Part shown: one piece after another, positions 1 to 13,544 of the stretch
Layout: each line of letters starts with the position of its first letter
Numbering within the stretch: the stretch's first letter is position 1
The notes under the pieces: generated by a model
Seen by the model: only the letters and a program-made list of their open reading frames with translations
Database searches by the model: none
What the model was told of the DNA's origin: nothing
Position numbers and translations under genes: made by a program
Assembly: GCA_900491605.1 (NCBI GenBank)
Contig: UESW01004075.1
Span: 1,447,511-1,511,510 of the forward strand
Source: Calamus simplicifolius
Lineage: Eukaryota; Streptophyta; Magnoliopsida; Arecales; Arecaceae
Reading direction: 5' to 3'
Length of the DNA: 64,000 bases

Positions 1-37
<37 letters not shown>

Positions 38-48
38 ATATATATATA
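1..48. repeat. (TA)n microsatellite with TATG units
   Basis: Pure alternating TA with three interspersed TATG units at the left edge of the window. It probably continues outside. Confidence 0.9.
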
Positions 49-3000
49 CTTGCATGATGCCACAAAACAAATACTATACTATATAGAAATTACAAAAAAG
101 ATAATACAATAAATTTTCACCAAATCTATAGTCCTTAAATGATTCATGTTATCCAAACCCAATGACCATTTTTTTTCTCTGTTTTTTAATTAGCAACTTT
201 GTGAAGCACTCAAAAACTCATCTTTCATAAACCTTGGCCCTATGCTTTTACATATGTTTATAGATCTGGTTAATATAGCCAATTTGATTACTTATTGTGC
301 AAGCAAATCTCAAAAGACTTTTCTGAAAAAATTAACTATATAAGTATAAATATAAATAGAAACTTTTTAGAGAATACTTGATGTACTCTATCTAGATTTC
401 AATCAAGTGGATTGGTTTCATCATTTCTAATTTTAAATCAATCTAAAATTAATCTAGCCAACTTAACTTAAAATTGTATGCGAGACCAAGAAACATGACT
501 TATTTTTTAAAAAGTCTATTAGTTTGGATTACTAAATTTTCAAATTAAACTCAAATCAATTCAAACCAATCCAAATTAAATTAGTATACTATATATATCA
601 AAATTCTCCTTGAATATAAGAAGTTAATTTACAAAATTAATAATTTTTTTATTGATTATAATTATATGGATTATCAATAAAATCTTATTTATATATTTTA
701 GATAATGCCTATGTTATAGTTATTATTTGTTTATATATTTAAAATAATTAAGTAAAAATATATATTTATTTCTGATAAATATTATTTTTGATATTTTAAT
801 TGATGCATTTTGGATTGTTTTTTATCCAATTGATTCAAAAGATTCAAAGGTTTTATAAAATTATTATTATATGTGATCTAATCCGATACAAAGAATATTA
901 AATAGAATTTGGGTTTAATTTTTTTTAAATCCAATTCACATATGAATTGGTTTTAGATTATATCCTAATCCAATCTAACTTGATCCACTTGCGATCTTAC
1001 TTAATTTCATTAATAGTGTACCAACTAGCTTCATCCCCAATTGAAATATCCACTTTAGTTATTCCCTCTTGCATATTTCTAAATCTAATTATTCTTGATA
1101 ATAAAATCTAAAACTTAAAAATATATATTTCCCACCTTCCAATTCCTTCATCAACTTGACAAGTTATGATAAAAAATTATGATCAAAATATATGAGGTAT
1201 CTTAGTATGTTTGAATATTTTAATTTCTTGTATTAAAGGCAAAAATTTTCAAAGAGTATATACATGCCATCTTGGCAAGGGACTCATACCAAGGAAAACT
1301 AGGATCTTAATTTACTTTAATTTAGATAATTTTTAAATAAATTACGATCATATTTGTGGGGTTTTTTTAAAAAAAGAACAAGCAAGGTGATGGGAGGGCA
1401 CAAATTTAGTTCTTTGGGCTGCAAATTGATAACTGACTCATGACCTAATCTTGGCTTAATTTATTTCTTATTTTGTTTTGTTTAAGCGTGCCTTCTTAGT
1501 AAATTAGGGCTTCGCCCTTGGAGCTCAATTTGGGGCCTATCTTCACCTTTAGAAGTACCTCACCCGTTATACGATGAAAAGTCGTTCAGTAAGCTCTCGA
1601 TAGCCATTTGCTAATTGGACTTATGGACGGATAGAAATTACGAAGGGTAGCTTGCCGACGAAAGACGTGTATGTTAGTCTCTTCTTTAATGAGAATAGGA
1701 AGGGCAATATACATGAAGGCTTGTGGCCCAAGTTTGATTTAAATATTGACCTAACTTAAATTCCATGTTAGGTCCAAACCTTTTATTTTTTTCTTCTAGC
1801 TTGTATATCAGCTAGGTCTAACTTGTTTAAAAAGAAAAAAAAAAAGCCCGACCCAACCAACCAAGCCCATCCAACCTAAAAATCTAAACCGTATAAACTT
1901 TCTCTTCTTTACTTTAATTATCTTTTATCAATTTATTGAATGAACTCATGAAGTTAGTTATTTATCAAAGGCTACTAAGAATCAAGCCACCAAAAAAGAT
2001 TGAGATATGCCACAATAAAAGACAATCAAAATGCCAGGTCAAACTTTTTGATTCTTGAAGTGGTTGCATCATTTTGATCTTTGCAAATCAAAGGACATAG
2101 CCTAAATAACACAAGAATTTTTTTTTTTTATTGGGACGGACAACCCAATGATTTTCAATTACTTTATTATTCAATATGGATGCGATCAACAAAGCTGTGT
2201 CTACTCTGTTGAATAGAGAAATGGCTCGGAATAGAATTGATGGTATTATATTTGAATATGTTAATAATTGAAATTGCCATCTTTTATATGCTGTTGGCGT
2301 GCTTTTTTTTACTTAGTGCTGCAATTGATGACTGTAATGATCTTTCTGGGGTGTTTGGAATTTTGGATAATTATCATCTAATTACTAACCAACATGTGAA
2401 CAGGGATAAATTTTTATTTTATCCCTTAGATTGGATGCATCTGAAAGTTAAAAGGATGGTAGCTTGGAATTTAAGTTTGAGCACCAATATTCATCATATT
2501 GCTAAGCTTGTCAAGAAACTTTTATGGGCTATAAGGCTTGGAAGATTATGACTTAGACCATGTACATGCAACATAGGAAGACAAATGGGGTCTTAGATTG
2601 GTTGGTAAACTTGTTCCCTCCATTTCAGATTGGCTTTTGGCATTTGGGTTCAAGTTCAGTTTTAGAGTGGGGCTCAATGCTAGCATCAATGCCCAAGTGG
2701 TTTGTAGTGACTCATTAATGGCTGCCAAAAATTGAGATTGTCCACCTTCGACATGATAATCGCGATCGCCACACTGTACAACATGATGCAGATTGTGAAA
2801 CTTAAGATATCACCCATCTAGAAGATTAGATTCAAGCATCCAAGCATTGTCCTGTCAAAACAATGTTAGCCATTCATTAGCAGACTTTCATATCTTGCTG
2901 TCTATGAATCCAAGTCAATCCTCCAAGACAGGTGCCAAATTCCACCTATGTACAATTTGTCTTCAGAGACGTAAGACAACTGAAGCATTTGTTAGATTTT

Positions 3001-6000
3001 ATCAGGATTTTTTGGCTGAAAGTGAAAGTAGAGAAATGAAATGCCACTAGTCCATACAACATAATGTTTCTTAGAAATATATTCACTTTCCAAATTATTT
3101 ATTCTACATAGAAGATACATAATTTCACCTTTAATGTTGGGTGCAATGTCCAAACATTGGAAATCTTATAGGAGCAGCTTCTAGCAAACAATTTCAAGTT
3201 CTTATGGATGTCTTTTGTTCATGTCCATCTCTCTATCTCAATAAAATTAGAACTTCTCAAAGGCTGGAATTCATTTAGAAAAAAATTGCCCCATCTTTAT
3301 AACTCATATATAAAAAGACTTGTTAAATTTCTTCCTCATGGATTAAAGGGAATGGAAAGGCATGGACATAAAGAAAAAGAGGTGTGGTGCTGGCCTTCCA
3401 GATTTGTTATGAACTTGAAAGCAAGTGGGCACTGGACAATGACAAGTCTGGTGGCTTCTTGCTCACCTAAAGATGCCAGTTCCCCTCATGCAATGTTGTA
3501 ATGATCACAACCCTTCTCTTGTCCCCTTGGTAAGAAGGACCAAAAGATGGAAACGGATAACTAAATAGAAGGGCTGGGAGTCAGTATTCAACCTTATCTA
3601 ATATGAAGTATTCAATCTTATCTAATATGAACTTTAAAAACTAAGCAGTGTCTTTATTACATTGGCCCTTACTTATTGTCTTAATGCTGCGTCACCATCA
3701 CTGTGAAGTGGCACTCTCTTGTTGGATTTCAAAATCATGGGGTTGTTAACTAGTTCAATACGTTTTCTTTTTCCACATATCATTGAGTCTGCATTAACTT
3801 GATCTTTATTGGACCTCAGTAACTCTCTCTAACTTCATCAAGTTTTGACTAGTTCATCCATTGAGTACAGTCATCAATAGATTATTCACTAAATTATGAT
3901 TACAAATGTCATAACTTAATTGCTGAAGCTTACAACCATGATGTTTATGTCGAATCAGATATAGTTTTTAATCTTAGAGAAGTCAAAATCCTTGGTGTGA
4001 ACCATGGCTTGAGGGTGGCCACAAGGATGTTTCTATCAACACTTCTTCGAATCCACACAAGCCTAAAACATTTGGCATCTATTCCTTTTAGGCAATCTTT
4101 AGACTGTCGCCATTGAACTAAGAGAAAGACTAATAATATCATTTTACTGACATTGGTCATGATCCAGATGTTGAAAAACCAGACCAAAAGTACTATCATT
4201 TTATTTCCTTCTGAGGCCAGAATATGTAAGCAAGTCGAACACGATAGAGATTCCAATCAATCAATTAAATGGTATGAAGCCCTACTAGATATATCTCTTG
4301 CTTGTCAAACTTGCACTTCCTAAACAGTATAATTATGATGTAGCTGGTGAACTTGTACAAAGATTATGAGAAGAGCTGGGGTTCTTCAACAACTTTATCT
4401 GCTATAGAACTAAAGGTTCAGTCTTGTAGTTGAACAGCTGTACCTCCTGACTCAATCAATGTTATGATACTTTACTTCTTATCATCAATAATGCAAATGC
4501 TTATATCTGATAACTTCCAACCTTGCTTGTTGAACAAATAACATCTCATTGACTGTTTTATTTTTAGGTCTCCCATGTCCTGCATGGACTAGCTGCAAAT
4601 CAACAGACTCTCAACATAGCTCAACGCAGATCAATAATCCTCCCCTACCTCTCCAAATCAGTCAATCCTAATGCCTCCATATGGCAATGATTTACTAGAA
4701 AAAGAATTTTAAAAATAGAAGAAAAAACAGTGATCCTAAAATGCACAAGTTCTAACAGATCAAGTTGGCTTGTTTCTTTTAAATTTTAACCTTCTCATAG
4801 ACTGACTTCTGTCCAATATGCTGCATAATTTTCAAGCCACAATTGGCTAATGATCCAGTACCTAGTCCACTGAAGTATTGGATCAGGTTGTTACCCATTT
4901 TTTTTCCCCACTCACTTAAATGGAAGAAGCTGTCAAAATTATGAAGTACCTTAAGTTTGACAAGAAAAGCAGTGCATAACATGGGTTGTATTGATTCCAT
5001 GTCCCTAAAGACTAGCAACTAGCTCCATCTACCAACCAACCATATGTCTTTACCTTGAAATAAGGTGGACATATCTCAATCATGGGTCATAGCTGCCCCA
5101 CATGTATAGGTGTTGCCATGTCAATTCTCATCTTGATCACATCTTTAGCCATTTCAAAGAGAAGTTAAAACCTTTATTCCCTTCCAGACGTCCATTCCAA
5201 TATCAAAAGTTAGAAATTCCATCAGAGCTCCTGCACTCTCACATGCAGCATGATAGCAATATGCCAGCCCCTAGGTGAATCCATCAGTGCCTTCCATCTA
5301 TATGCTGATGTTGTAGGTATCAATAACAATGTGCTTGTTTTCAGATCAAAAACAACACAACAGCATCAGGGGTGGCATTTCTAACCCAAACTGGTTGAGT
5401 CTTTTGAATCTATCTAAATGATTAAGTCTAAGAAAGGATTTTGTCTAATTGAGCTGAGTTAGGATCATTGAAGACTAATATAATTATCATCATGCGAGCT
5501 TTATTTGGACCTTTAAACTAGCCTTTAACTCCTATGATAGTGGTAGCAGCATGCTGGGGTTATGGGCTACTTAAGAGTGGACAAAGTTTCAGATTTTTTT
5601 GGGTCCTTCACTTTATTTTTATAACATCTCTAGCATTGTTTGAATATCCAACCCTAGATCCCCCTTCTTGACTCTTCTTATTCTTATTTCTTAAAATGTA
5701 AGGACAGGAGAAATCCCAAAAGAATAGGTGAGTTGAATTTTGATTAATGTGAATTAAATGGATTAGACATGGTTTCGTCATTTGCCAATTATAAATATAT
5801 CAAATATAAATAGAGGATTTTCAGCTCAACTCAGACCTGAACCCTATGTAACTCGCCCCCGTTTAATTTCAATAAATCAAGTATTGATTTTTTCATAAAA
5901 AATGAACTATTGAAAATTAGGTTTCCATGTTTGATTAGGAATCTCATGTATTTCCTTCCTTTATCCACTCAAGTAAAATAAGGTCTGCGTTAAGCTCCAT

Positions 6001-9000
6001 TTTGATGGTCAATCTTGCTGTGTGGCTGTCCTTATGTGGATGTGGCCATTGGGAGTCGCTTACTCTTGAAGCCTTGGCCTGGTATTGTGAAATCTAGGCT
6101 ATATTTTTCATGGAACCTATGGTTGAGTGTGAGAGTTGATTCCCAGGCTCATGTGGCTCTCCCAACACTTTTTACTTAGAAAGAGACATCCATTTGGGCA
6201 GTTGAAGGCAAGGTAGGCCATGGAATGAGACAATTGAAGGCTTGGACCAATAGGCTCTTGACACCTGTTGCAATCAAAGGAGAGTAAACCTGACCTCTGT
6301 TAACATTTTCTATTAAGTTGAAAGCTATGCATCCAGGCATTAAAAGGGGGTTTGATTGAACAAGATAAATTAAAGGAGCATGGAGGATTTCAGACTTACC
6401 ATTGAATAAGAGGAAGGCTTTTAATGAGCTCCCATGAAGGTGACAGGGGGAAGCCAGTTTCAGTTTGTCAAGGACAAAGGCACCACCACACAAGAGGCAG
6501 TAGCTTTTTTCCAACAGAAAATTCTATTAATAATATGCAAGAGAGAGAAGCATGGTGGCAACCACCTTGAAGACAACATAGCACCCACAGAATTGAGCAC
6601 CATGGAAGCATTGTTTGCAACAGGGGGATTGGAAAGGAATCATTCAAATTAGGAGAGGAAAATCTAGGACTTTTATGTGGGGAAAATGAGAGAACTTTGC
6701 TTTAGTAAATTCTCAAGGCATCAATGTACATTAAAAGGCAAAAGGCTGTAGCTCCCATCCACTGGCTGTTAGTGCATGTTGTTACAGGCATCATTAAAGA
6801 AGAGGAACCTTAGCTACCCTTCTCCATTTCTGAAAAAGGGAAGGTAGGCCCTTAGGGTCAAATAGGGGGACAGAGGTGACCACAGTTTTTTATTTAGGCA
6901 AAACTAGTTTCTCTTTTTTTGAGGAGCAAGAAAAGAAGCAATATACGAAGATGCTCATATGAATGAAAATAGACACATATAATTATGAACTTTAAACAAA
7001 TATTTATACATGAGCTATAGTGTATCTATTATGCACATATCAAATAATGTGAACTTTATTTTAGTGCAACAATTTCCCCTCGATACATAAATATCTTTTA
7101 CTGATCAAATGGATGAATCAACAATAATGAAAAATAGATGACGTATACATGAGCATCCATATAGAATATTTAAAATGATAAAATTTAGAAAAATAAAATA
7201 AACATATTAAAATTAGATTTTTGTTGTATCCTTGCAACCTTTTTAATGTTTTTCCATTAATATAATCTCACAAATATTGTATTTAAATATTTTTTTTATA
7301 CATTTTTAGCTGATATTATATTTTTCAATTTATTATTCTCATAAAATTTGCATTAGGATATTTATTTTTCATTTGTTTGCAACATGTTTCTAAGTATTTT
7401 ATTTTTTATTCATTTACTCACAAAGTATTGGCAAGAGAGTAAACTTGACTACATTCGAACCAATCGCTTTTTTCATTTTTGGATCCATACGGATCTGAAG
7501 CCATCTTAACTTTTTTACTTTTTTATTTTTAAATTTTGTGAACTATGTAGATTTAAGGTAGTGGAAGTGATCAGATTTAGACTTGACTACATTTGAGTAC
7601 AATCAAATTTATTTACACACACATATATATATGTATGTTATTTTTTATTTTTATTTATTTCTATCATAAATTTTTGGTAAGACCCTTCCTTAAATTTCTA
7701 TAGCTAGTTTTTTTTTTAAATCTTTTCCTTATTTTGTTGAGAGTCAAGATCTTATTTGTTTATCTATTATTATGATTATAATTAAATGTCAAAAATTAAG
7801 ATTTAATATTATTTTCTTATTTGTATATAGCCATGATAAATAAAACCATTTGTGTGTGTGCATGCATATGCATGTAGAAAAGCTAATTAATTGATGGACA
7901 AAAATAAGATTTTTTTATTTATTTTTGCATTGTGCTCTTCCTTATGTAATAACTAATAAACACATTTAAAAAAAAAATTTGCACTACTACCTAAAAACAA
8001 AGTAAAGATATTTGGAAACCAATTAAATAAAGCAATAACCTATATTATAAAGTAATTGTGGTCCAAAAGTGAACCATAGTATTTGGTTGCTTGTACAAAT
8101 GGATATACATTATTGAATCAAATATGGTCAACCAATTCTAAGCTCCTATATTTTCCTCTATATTTTTCAGCTTTGGAGCCTTTATTTCCATCTCAGCTCT
8201 GAGGACATGTATGAGGTTGCCATAGTGTTCCCCCATGTTACCTAACCCAATCTCACAATATCCTTATCAACTTGTGGACCCATCAACCATTCATCATCAT
8301 TTAAGATGATGTGGCAGCAGTCTTGTTCAATCTCAAGTGGGCCACAATGGGCCCCCATCTGTCCCTCCTGGAAAGAGCAAGCTTAAGAACTCTGAACCAT
8401 GAAGAAAAGGACACCAAATTGGAGGGCCCCCCCAATAAGATGTGGTCCTCCAGCTCATCCCTATCTATGTTGTCATTCACCAAAGAGTCTTTAAGCTTAG
8501 ATGACTCTTTAATTACTCCATTGTGAATAGATTCCTTTAGGCAAGCATGATCATGAAATGTCAATGCTAAGCCCACTTAATCCATCTAATCCAAAGATGA
8601 TTTGTGACTGTAGACTGGCATCCGATTAGGACCCAACCTGATTCAGGCTCCACTAGATTTGAAATTTAACTCACATAGCTTGATATAACTAGATTCATCT
8701 GGGCAGATGTCACCTTAACTTGACTATGCCTAACCAGCTCAAATCATTATTAAATGGGGCTAGAATTCAGCATGAGACCCACAAGCAACTTAAGGTGGCC
8801 CAACACAAGTGGGTCCTCCCCATTTGCGTTCACTATGATGACATGATCTTTACCTTTTTTTTTTTGACCCATATCAAGGGCTACTTTTGCCCTCTCTTTC
8901 TAACTAGGATGTTGTCATGTTCAGTCCATTGCTCTAATATTTTAATCTGCATGTTGTAATGGTCTTATTGACCCTCCTACTCCAACCAAGGTTCAGAACC

Positions 9001-10390
9001 CCTCACCAGATCAGGGTTTAATCCAACACTTTAGAAGTGAACAAGGAAATGCTCCAAACTGGTGATGGTGACAGGTTTAGCTGTCTTTAAGTTCCATCCT
9101 CTTATCAGAATACTGTCTCATGGGCCACCTTAACCCACTCCACCAAATCTCCTACTCAAAAGAAGAACAAGCATGATTTATATAGTTTAGATTTGCTCTT
9201 TTTTCTTTTTAATAATCCTATGACTGCTTATTGATCAACTTTTCTCTTACTGCAAAAATATTAAGGATTATTTATAGTTGAGTATTGGATGGTAGAGGAG
9301 CATACTCATCACCATCTCAGTCTGTCAGTAAAGAACAAAGCTTGGTACTGTGCCATTCAAAACCAGAAGACTAAGTTGAGTCAAGGACTATAAAAAAAAA
9401 AAATCATGCATCAAACAACTAGAATTATAATAAGCTCTAAATGAGTGATATCCATTACCTGATTCAATGAGAATTTAGCTGGCTAGAAATATCCAAATTG
9501 ACTTAACGACTAAGCAAATATCGACAATACGTGTGCTTTCATAGGTGAAAGAGATGACCTATAATTTAGAAAGAAATTCAAAGTAAACTTTGAACAAGCT
9601 ACTATGAACTAGAAAGCTTTGTTTGAAAATGATAATATTCATCAAAGAAATTATATGATTAATTTTTAATCAGTACAAACATCTTTTAGGAATCACAGCG
9701 TTTCTAAATTACTAATACTGCATCATCCTAAATGTGAGCAGTAGATCTTTCATTGTCTTGGGACTGGCCTGAATAAACTTGTAGTTAAAATGAAAATGCC
9801 TGAATAAAATCCTGCATTATTATCAGGTTAATATATACCATCAATGGAGTTTTAGGGGTTAGGTTGATAATGTTTCATTGATTTCTTTTTAGGCCGTCCT
9901 GTGGAAAGTGTGCAGGCGAATTTAGATTGAGAGCATCAACCTGCACTAGATGTTGTCAACAGGTAAAATTGCTCTTTCACTGTAAGAAATTTTATATATA
10001 GCCTCTAAAATAGTGGTACAAATATAAATATACTCACTGGCTTATGGCCTTTAAAGTAGGAGTTTGGATTTGAGCTAATATGAACCATGTTCATCCGCTG
10101 TTCATGAGAAAGAGATCAAATATAAAGTAATAAATATCTTATGTAATAAATTATTAATGGTGTTTAAAAGATGTATGGATACAAGTGTGACAAGATCTTA
10201 GGCTTTACATTATAATGTTGAAAAATAATTATTTGATTCATCTAATTTTATATAGAGACTTGAATACTCTTTCCTCACCATCTTTCGCAACAATTTTCTA
10301 ATGAGCAATTGGATGAGATAGATATGATACTACACAACTATGAAGTTGATCATATACTAGAATAAATATTATCATTATTTCTTTTTAATC
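49..10390. other. AT-rich intergenic DNA, no supportable gene
   Basis: Every open frame here is short, lacks family resemblance and lacks convincing splice context. The stretch from 1490 to 1700 is somewhat less AT-rich but I recognise nothing in it. Bases 410-430 and 975-995 carry inverted copies of CAAGTGGAT around an AT-rich core rich in AATTGGTT/AACCAAT words, which could be the ends of an old TIR element, but no target duplication is clear. I looked for tRNA-like B boxes and found none with a matching acceptor stem. Confidence 0.6.
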
Positions 10391-10479
10391 ATTTAGTAAA
10401 GATCTACATGATGTAAACTCATAAAACTTATGTTCAAATTATTAAAATGGTGAAATAACACTAAAAGATTGGATGCACA

Positions 10480-12010
10480 TGAATTTTTTAATTTGTGTTC
10501 ATGCAATAACAACTGGACCATCACGCCCCAGACCCAAAAATTTTGAGCTAGGATGACAACCCGCCGCATGCCGGGCATGCAAGGCGTCCCAAATTTTGAC
10601 ACAACAAATAATTTAAGGCAATATGTATAAATAGTCAATCCAAATCCATACTTTATTACAACCCATAATTATAAGTTTTTAGGCTACAAGCCCTACACAC
10701 AAGCATAACCGGGGTTACATCAACAATATGAAACTATTTTATTTAACTAGAAGCTCCATCAACCTCAAAATCCTTCTTCACTCCTGAGGCTCTAAAAAAC
10801 ATTGTGCGATTTACATGAGCTCACACTCAATAAGTAAGCCTATAATAATAATATAAAATAGTCATATCAACATATCTTATCAAGATATCATCAATTCATA
10901 ATTTCTTAAACTTTCAATTTCAAATGCATTTATCATGCTATCAGAACAAGCATATCACCACTCAATTTAATTTGGAAGCTTATACAATAAATACCAGAAA
11001 ATGCATTGTAAATAACCCACTGTTTATATGATCATTTTTATATTATTTTATGTGTCCCACGGTCCTGCTACACCTCAATCAGAGCACATCCTCTAGATGT
11101 GTGTGGCCTCCACATGCCACCTCATCGTCAATCATAGCACATCCTCTAGATGTGTGGCCTCCACATGCCATATCATCGTCAGTCAGAGCACATCCTCTAG
11201 ATGCATGGCCTCCACATGCCATATCATCATCAGTCATAGCGCATCCTCTAGATAGTGTGGCCTCCACATGCCACCTCATAATCAATCAGCACACATCCTC
11301 TAGATGTGTGTAGCCTCCACATGTCATATCATCGCCAATCAGAGCACATTCTCTAGATGTGTGGCCTCCATATGCCATATCATCATCAAACAGAGCACAT
11401 CGTCTAGATGTGTGTGGCCTCCACATGCCACATCATAGGAGAACCACGGCGACACATATAAATATAATTCAGGGTCATCATTATATATGCATATCACACA
11501 TCATGCATCATCATAAGCATAATCTTTTCATATCACATAAACAGTGGTTTGTACATTCTTAATCATTGCATCTAACCAATTTACTTTGCAAAGTTAAAAA
11601 TAAACATATACATTATATTTGGTATAAGCATAATAAACCATTACTTTGCAAATTAATACCAGCTATTGTAGCAAATATTCAATTAAATACTCATGGTACA
11701 GTTTACCAATTTCCCAAAATAATCAATAAAACTCATTTCATAAGCATGCATAAAACTATAAATACAATAATTTATAATTTATAAAATTATTATATTTGGC
11801 TTACTTACCAGATTTTGCAATAAATACCAGATTATGTAATGTAAACAAACCCACTGTTTATGTAATTATTATTTTCGTATGTGTCCCACGGCCCTACAAA
11901 TTAATCAGAACACATCCTCTATATGTGTGAGGCCATACATACTCAAACAGAACATACCCTACCGATGTGTGAGGCCAAATGAGAACCACAGTGACATATA
12001 CTAGTCTATC
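10480..12010. repeat. Repeat-rich block, possibly degraded LTR
   Basis: The block contains a 51-bp tandem array and a second, partly related segment. The segment at 10985-11085 (an ACCCACTGTTTAT stretch followed by TGTGTCCCACGG) recurs at 11820-11915 with the same order of motifs, including the 'cacatcctct' and 'atgtgtg' words. The left part (10520-10600) is GC-richer. The layout resembles LTR-like non-coding repeats of plant gypsy elements, but I see no gag, pol or PBS, so the class is only inferred. Confidence 0.4.
11080..11437. repeat. 51-bp tandem repeat, about seven units
   Basis: Units start with CAGAGCACATCCTCTAGATG, continue through GGCCTCCACATGCCA and end in a CATCATCAGT-type spacer. 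Unit length is close to 51 bp, which is 17 codons. The array therefore stays open in frames on both strands, which explains the short repetitive open frames here. Units differ from each other by several substitutions and small indels such as TGTG versus TGTGTG. I treat it as a non-coding minisatellite. Confidence 0.9.
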
Positions 12011-12519
12011 ACAATGTTATCATCATACTTGCATGTCACTCATCATATATCAATTTCTCATATTACATATACAGTGGTTTGTACATTATTAGCAAATGCA
12101 TATGGTCATCCCAACATATTTTGCAAATCAAAGAATTTATATTTTTGCACATACACCAGGAAACTATTTCTTTCAAAATATTATCAGCTACTATAGTCAT
12201 AATAAATGCTCATATAGATTTATGATACCATTCAAAATAATCAAACCAAATAAACTTTCGTTTTTCCTTATCTCATAATATACTTGCAAACTATAAAACC
12301 ATGAGTTATAAATTATTAATTATAAATAGACTTACTTACCTCAATACGCAACTCCAAAATGATAAACCAGCTACTTAGACATCTGGGTACCGGTAAGGGT
12401 CGCTAGCGCTTCCTTAAAAGCCTAATGAGAAGGTTCGCGATGCCTTGGTCGAAGAAAATCGGGAACCCAAACGCTACACCGAGAGCGTAAGCATCATCAA
12501 GAAGTCAAATGGTCGAGAT

Positions 12520-12539
12520 CCCGGTTCACATGAACCGGG
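12520..12539. repeat. Perfect 9-bp inverted repeat beside the PECT1 copy
   Basis: CCCGGTTCA and TGAACCGGG are separated by two bases. An outer pair GAAGTCA (12501) and TGACTTC (12544) extends the symmetry. It lies immediately at the truncated 3' border of the PECT1-like pseudogene, so it may mark a junction between the pseudogene and surrounding repeat DNA. No function is inferred. Confidence 0.7.
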
Positions 12540-12544
12540 GGGTT

Positions 12545-13250
12545 ACATGACTTCTTCTTCCATTGAAAAACTGCACAATCTTATGAGATGTAGGCAGAAA
12601 ATGAGATAGTTGTGTTCTAATAGAGCTACCTGCTTCAGACTGAGATGCCTTATTTTGTTTGTCCATTTCTGTGCCTCTCCATGATGATAATATTCTACCA
12701 ACATCAGTGCTCCATACGCCTTCTATCCGCTTGATTTGCTTATAACGCCCTGCCTTCTTAGCTGGTCCGTAAGCATCAGTTCCATCAGGTAGTAAGAAAG
12801 GATCATCTCTATGTATAATGTAGTCGATGTTGTATTTATTGAAAAGAATGTTCATACATTCTTCTGTGATTGCATAAGGAGCATATGCAACGACCTCATC
12901 CACCCACTTGAGCCCACTGACAAGGATCAACCTCTCTTCCATAGACAGGACATGAGGTCCCTTGTTGGCCACAATCTCTTTGTCACGGACAACTCCCACC
13001 ACCAATTCATCTCCCAAAGCCTTGGCTTGCCGCAAGGCATTCGTATGGCCGTAATGCATGAGGTCGAAGCACCCGTCCATGTAGACCTTCATAGGCCTCA
13101 TTCTGCTCCTTGCTTGTAGAAGATCCCTAAATCTAGCCAAAAGTAAGGGAAGTATGGCAGTCCAATCCCTCCGAAATAGCCGGTCGAAAGCGAGAGAATG
13201 GCAACGGTGATCACAATTCCTCCAAGCCCAAACAACTGGGCATAAACGCC
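12545..13250 (-). pseudogene. PECT1: Ethanolamine-phosphate cytidylyltransferase (PECT1-like) pseudogene, 3'-truncated
   Basis: The intact family enzyme makes CDP-ethanolamine from CTP and phosphoethanolamine in the Kennedy pathway, using two tandem cytidylyltransferase domains. Here only the N-terminal hydrophobic anchor and the first domain remain. The domain opens with VYMDGCFDLMHYGH, so the HxGH nucleotide-binding motif is present, and runs to SHFLPTSHKIVQF in the inter-domain linker, where homology stops. Damage is clear. The hydrophobic segment GLGGIVITVAILSLSTG is read in a different frame from the catalytic domain, so there is a frameshift near 13110-13150. No in-frame start codon precedes it, because a TGA intervenes. 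The usual HGDDP reads HRDDP, the RTEGVSSTD signature reads RIEGVWSTD, and one codon is missing after STD. No intron interrupts about 700 bases, suggesting retroposition, although native exon structure was not checked. A CT-rich 5'UTR-like stretch follows at 13400-13440. Confidence 0.85.
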
Positions 13251-13544
13251 CCATCCCAGATCCAATGATTGATCTCAAATTTTATAGAACCCAGTTCTGG
13301 TGGTATAGATGTTGACGCGAGATCAGACCAAGATTTATTTTTATTTTTCTAGAAAGAGAAAGATAAATTAAGATGAGATTTTGTTTTTCTCTCTCGCTCA
13401 GATTCCCCCCTAACTCTCTCTCTCTCTCTGGCATTAAAAGGAAGCTTACCGGGAGCAGACATGCGCGAGAATGGGCAGAGATTACCTGAAGGAGGTGTGC
13501 GCCAGAGTGAAGGAGGAAGTCATCCTCCAACTCCTTTTATTCTC

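Noticed and set aside
3945..4256. 103-codon minus-strand frame
   Set aside because: No recognisable motif, no splice or promoter context.
11050..11313. Repetitive frames on both strands
   Set aside because: Translations of the 51-bp satellite.
13282..13530. 82-codon minus-strand frame right of the PECT1 copy
   Set aside because: CT-rich 5'UTR-like sequence of the copied transcript or flanking repeat; no family resemblance.
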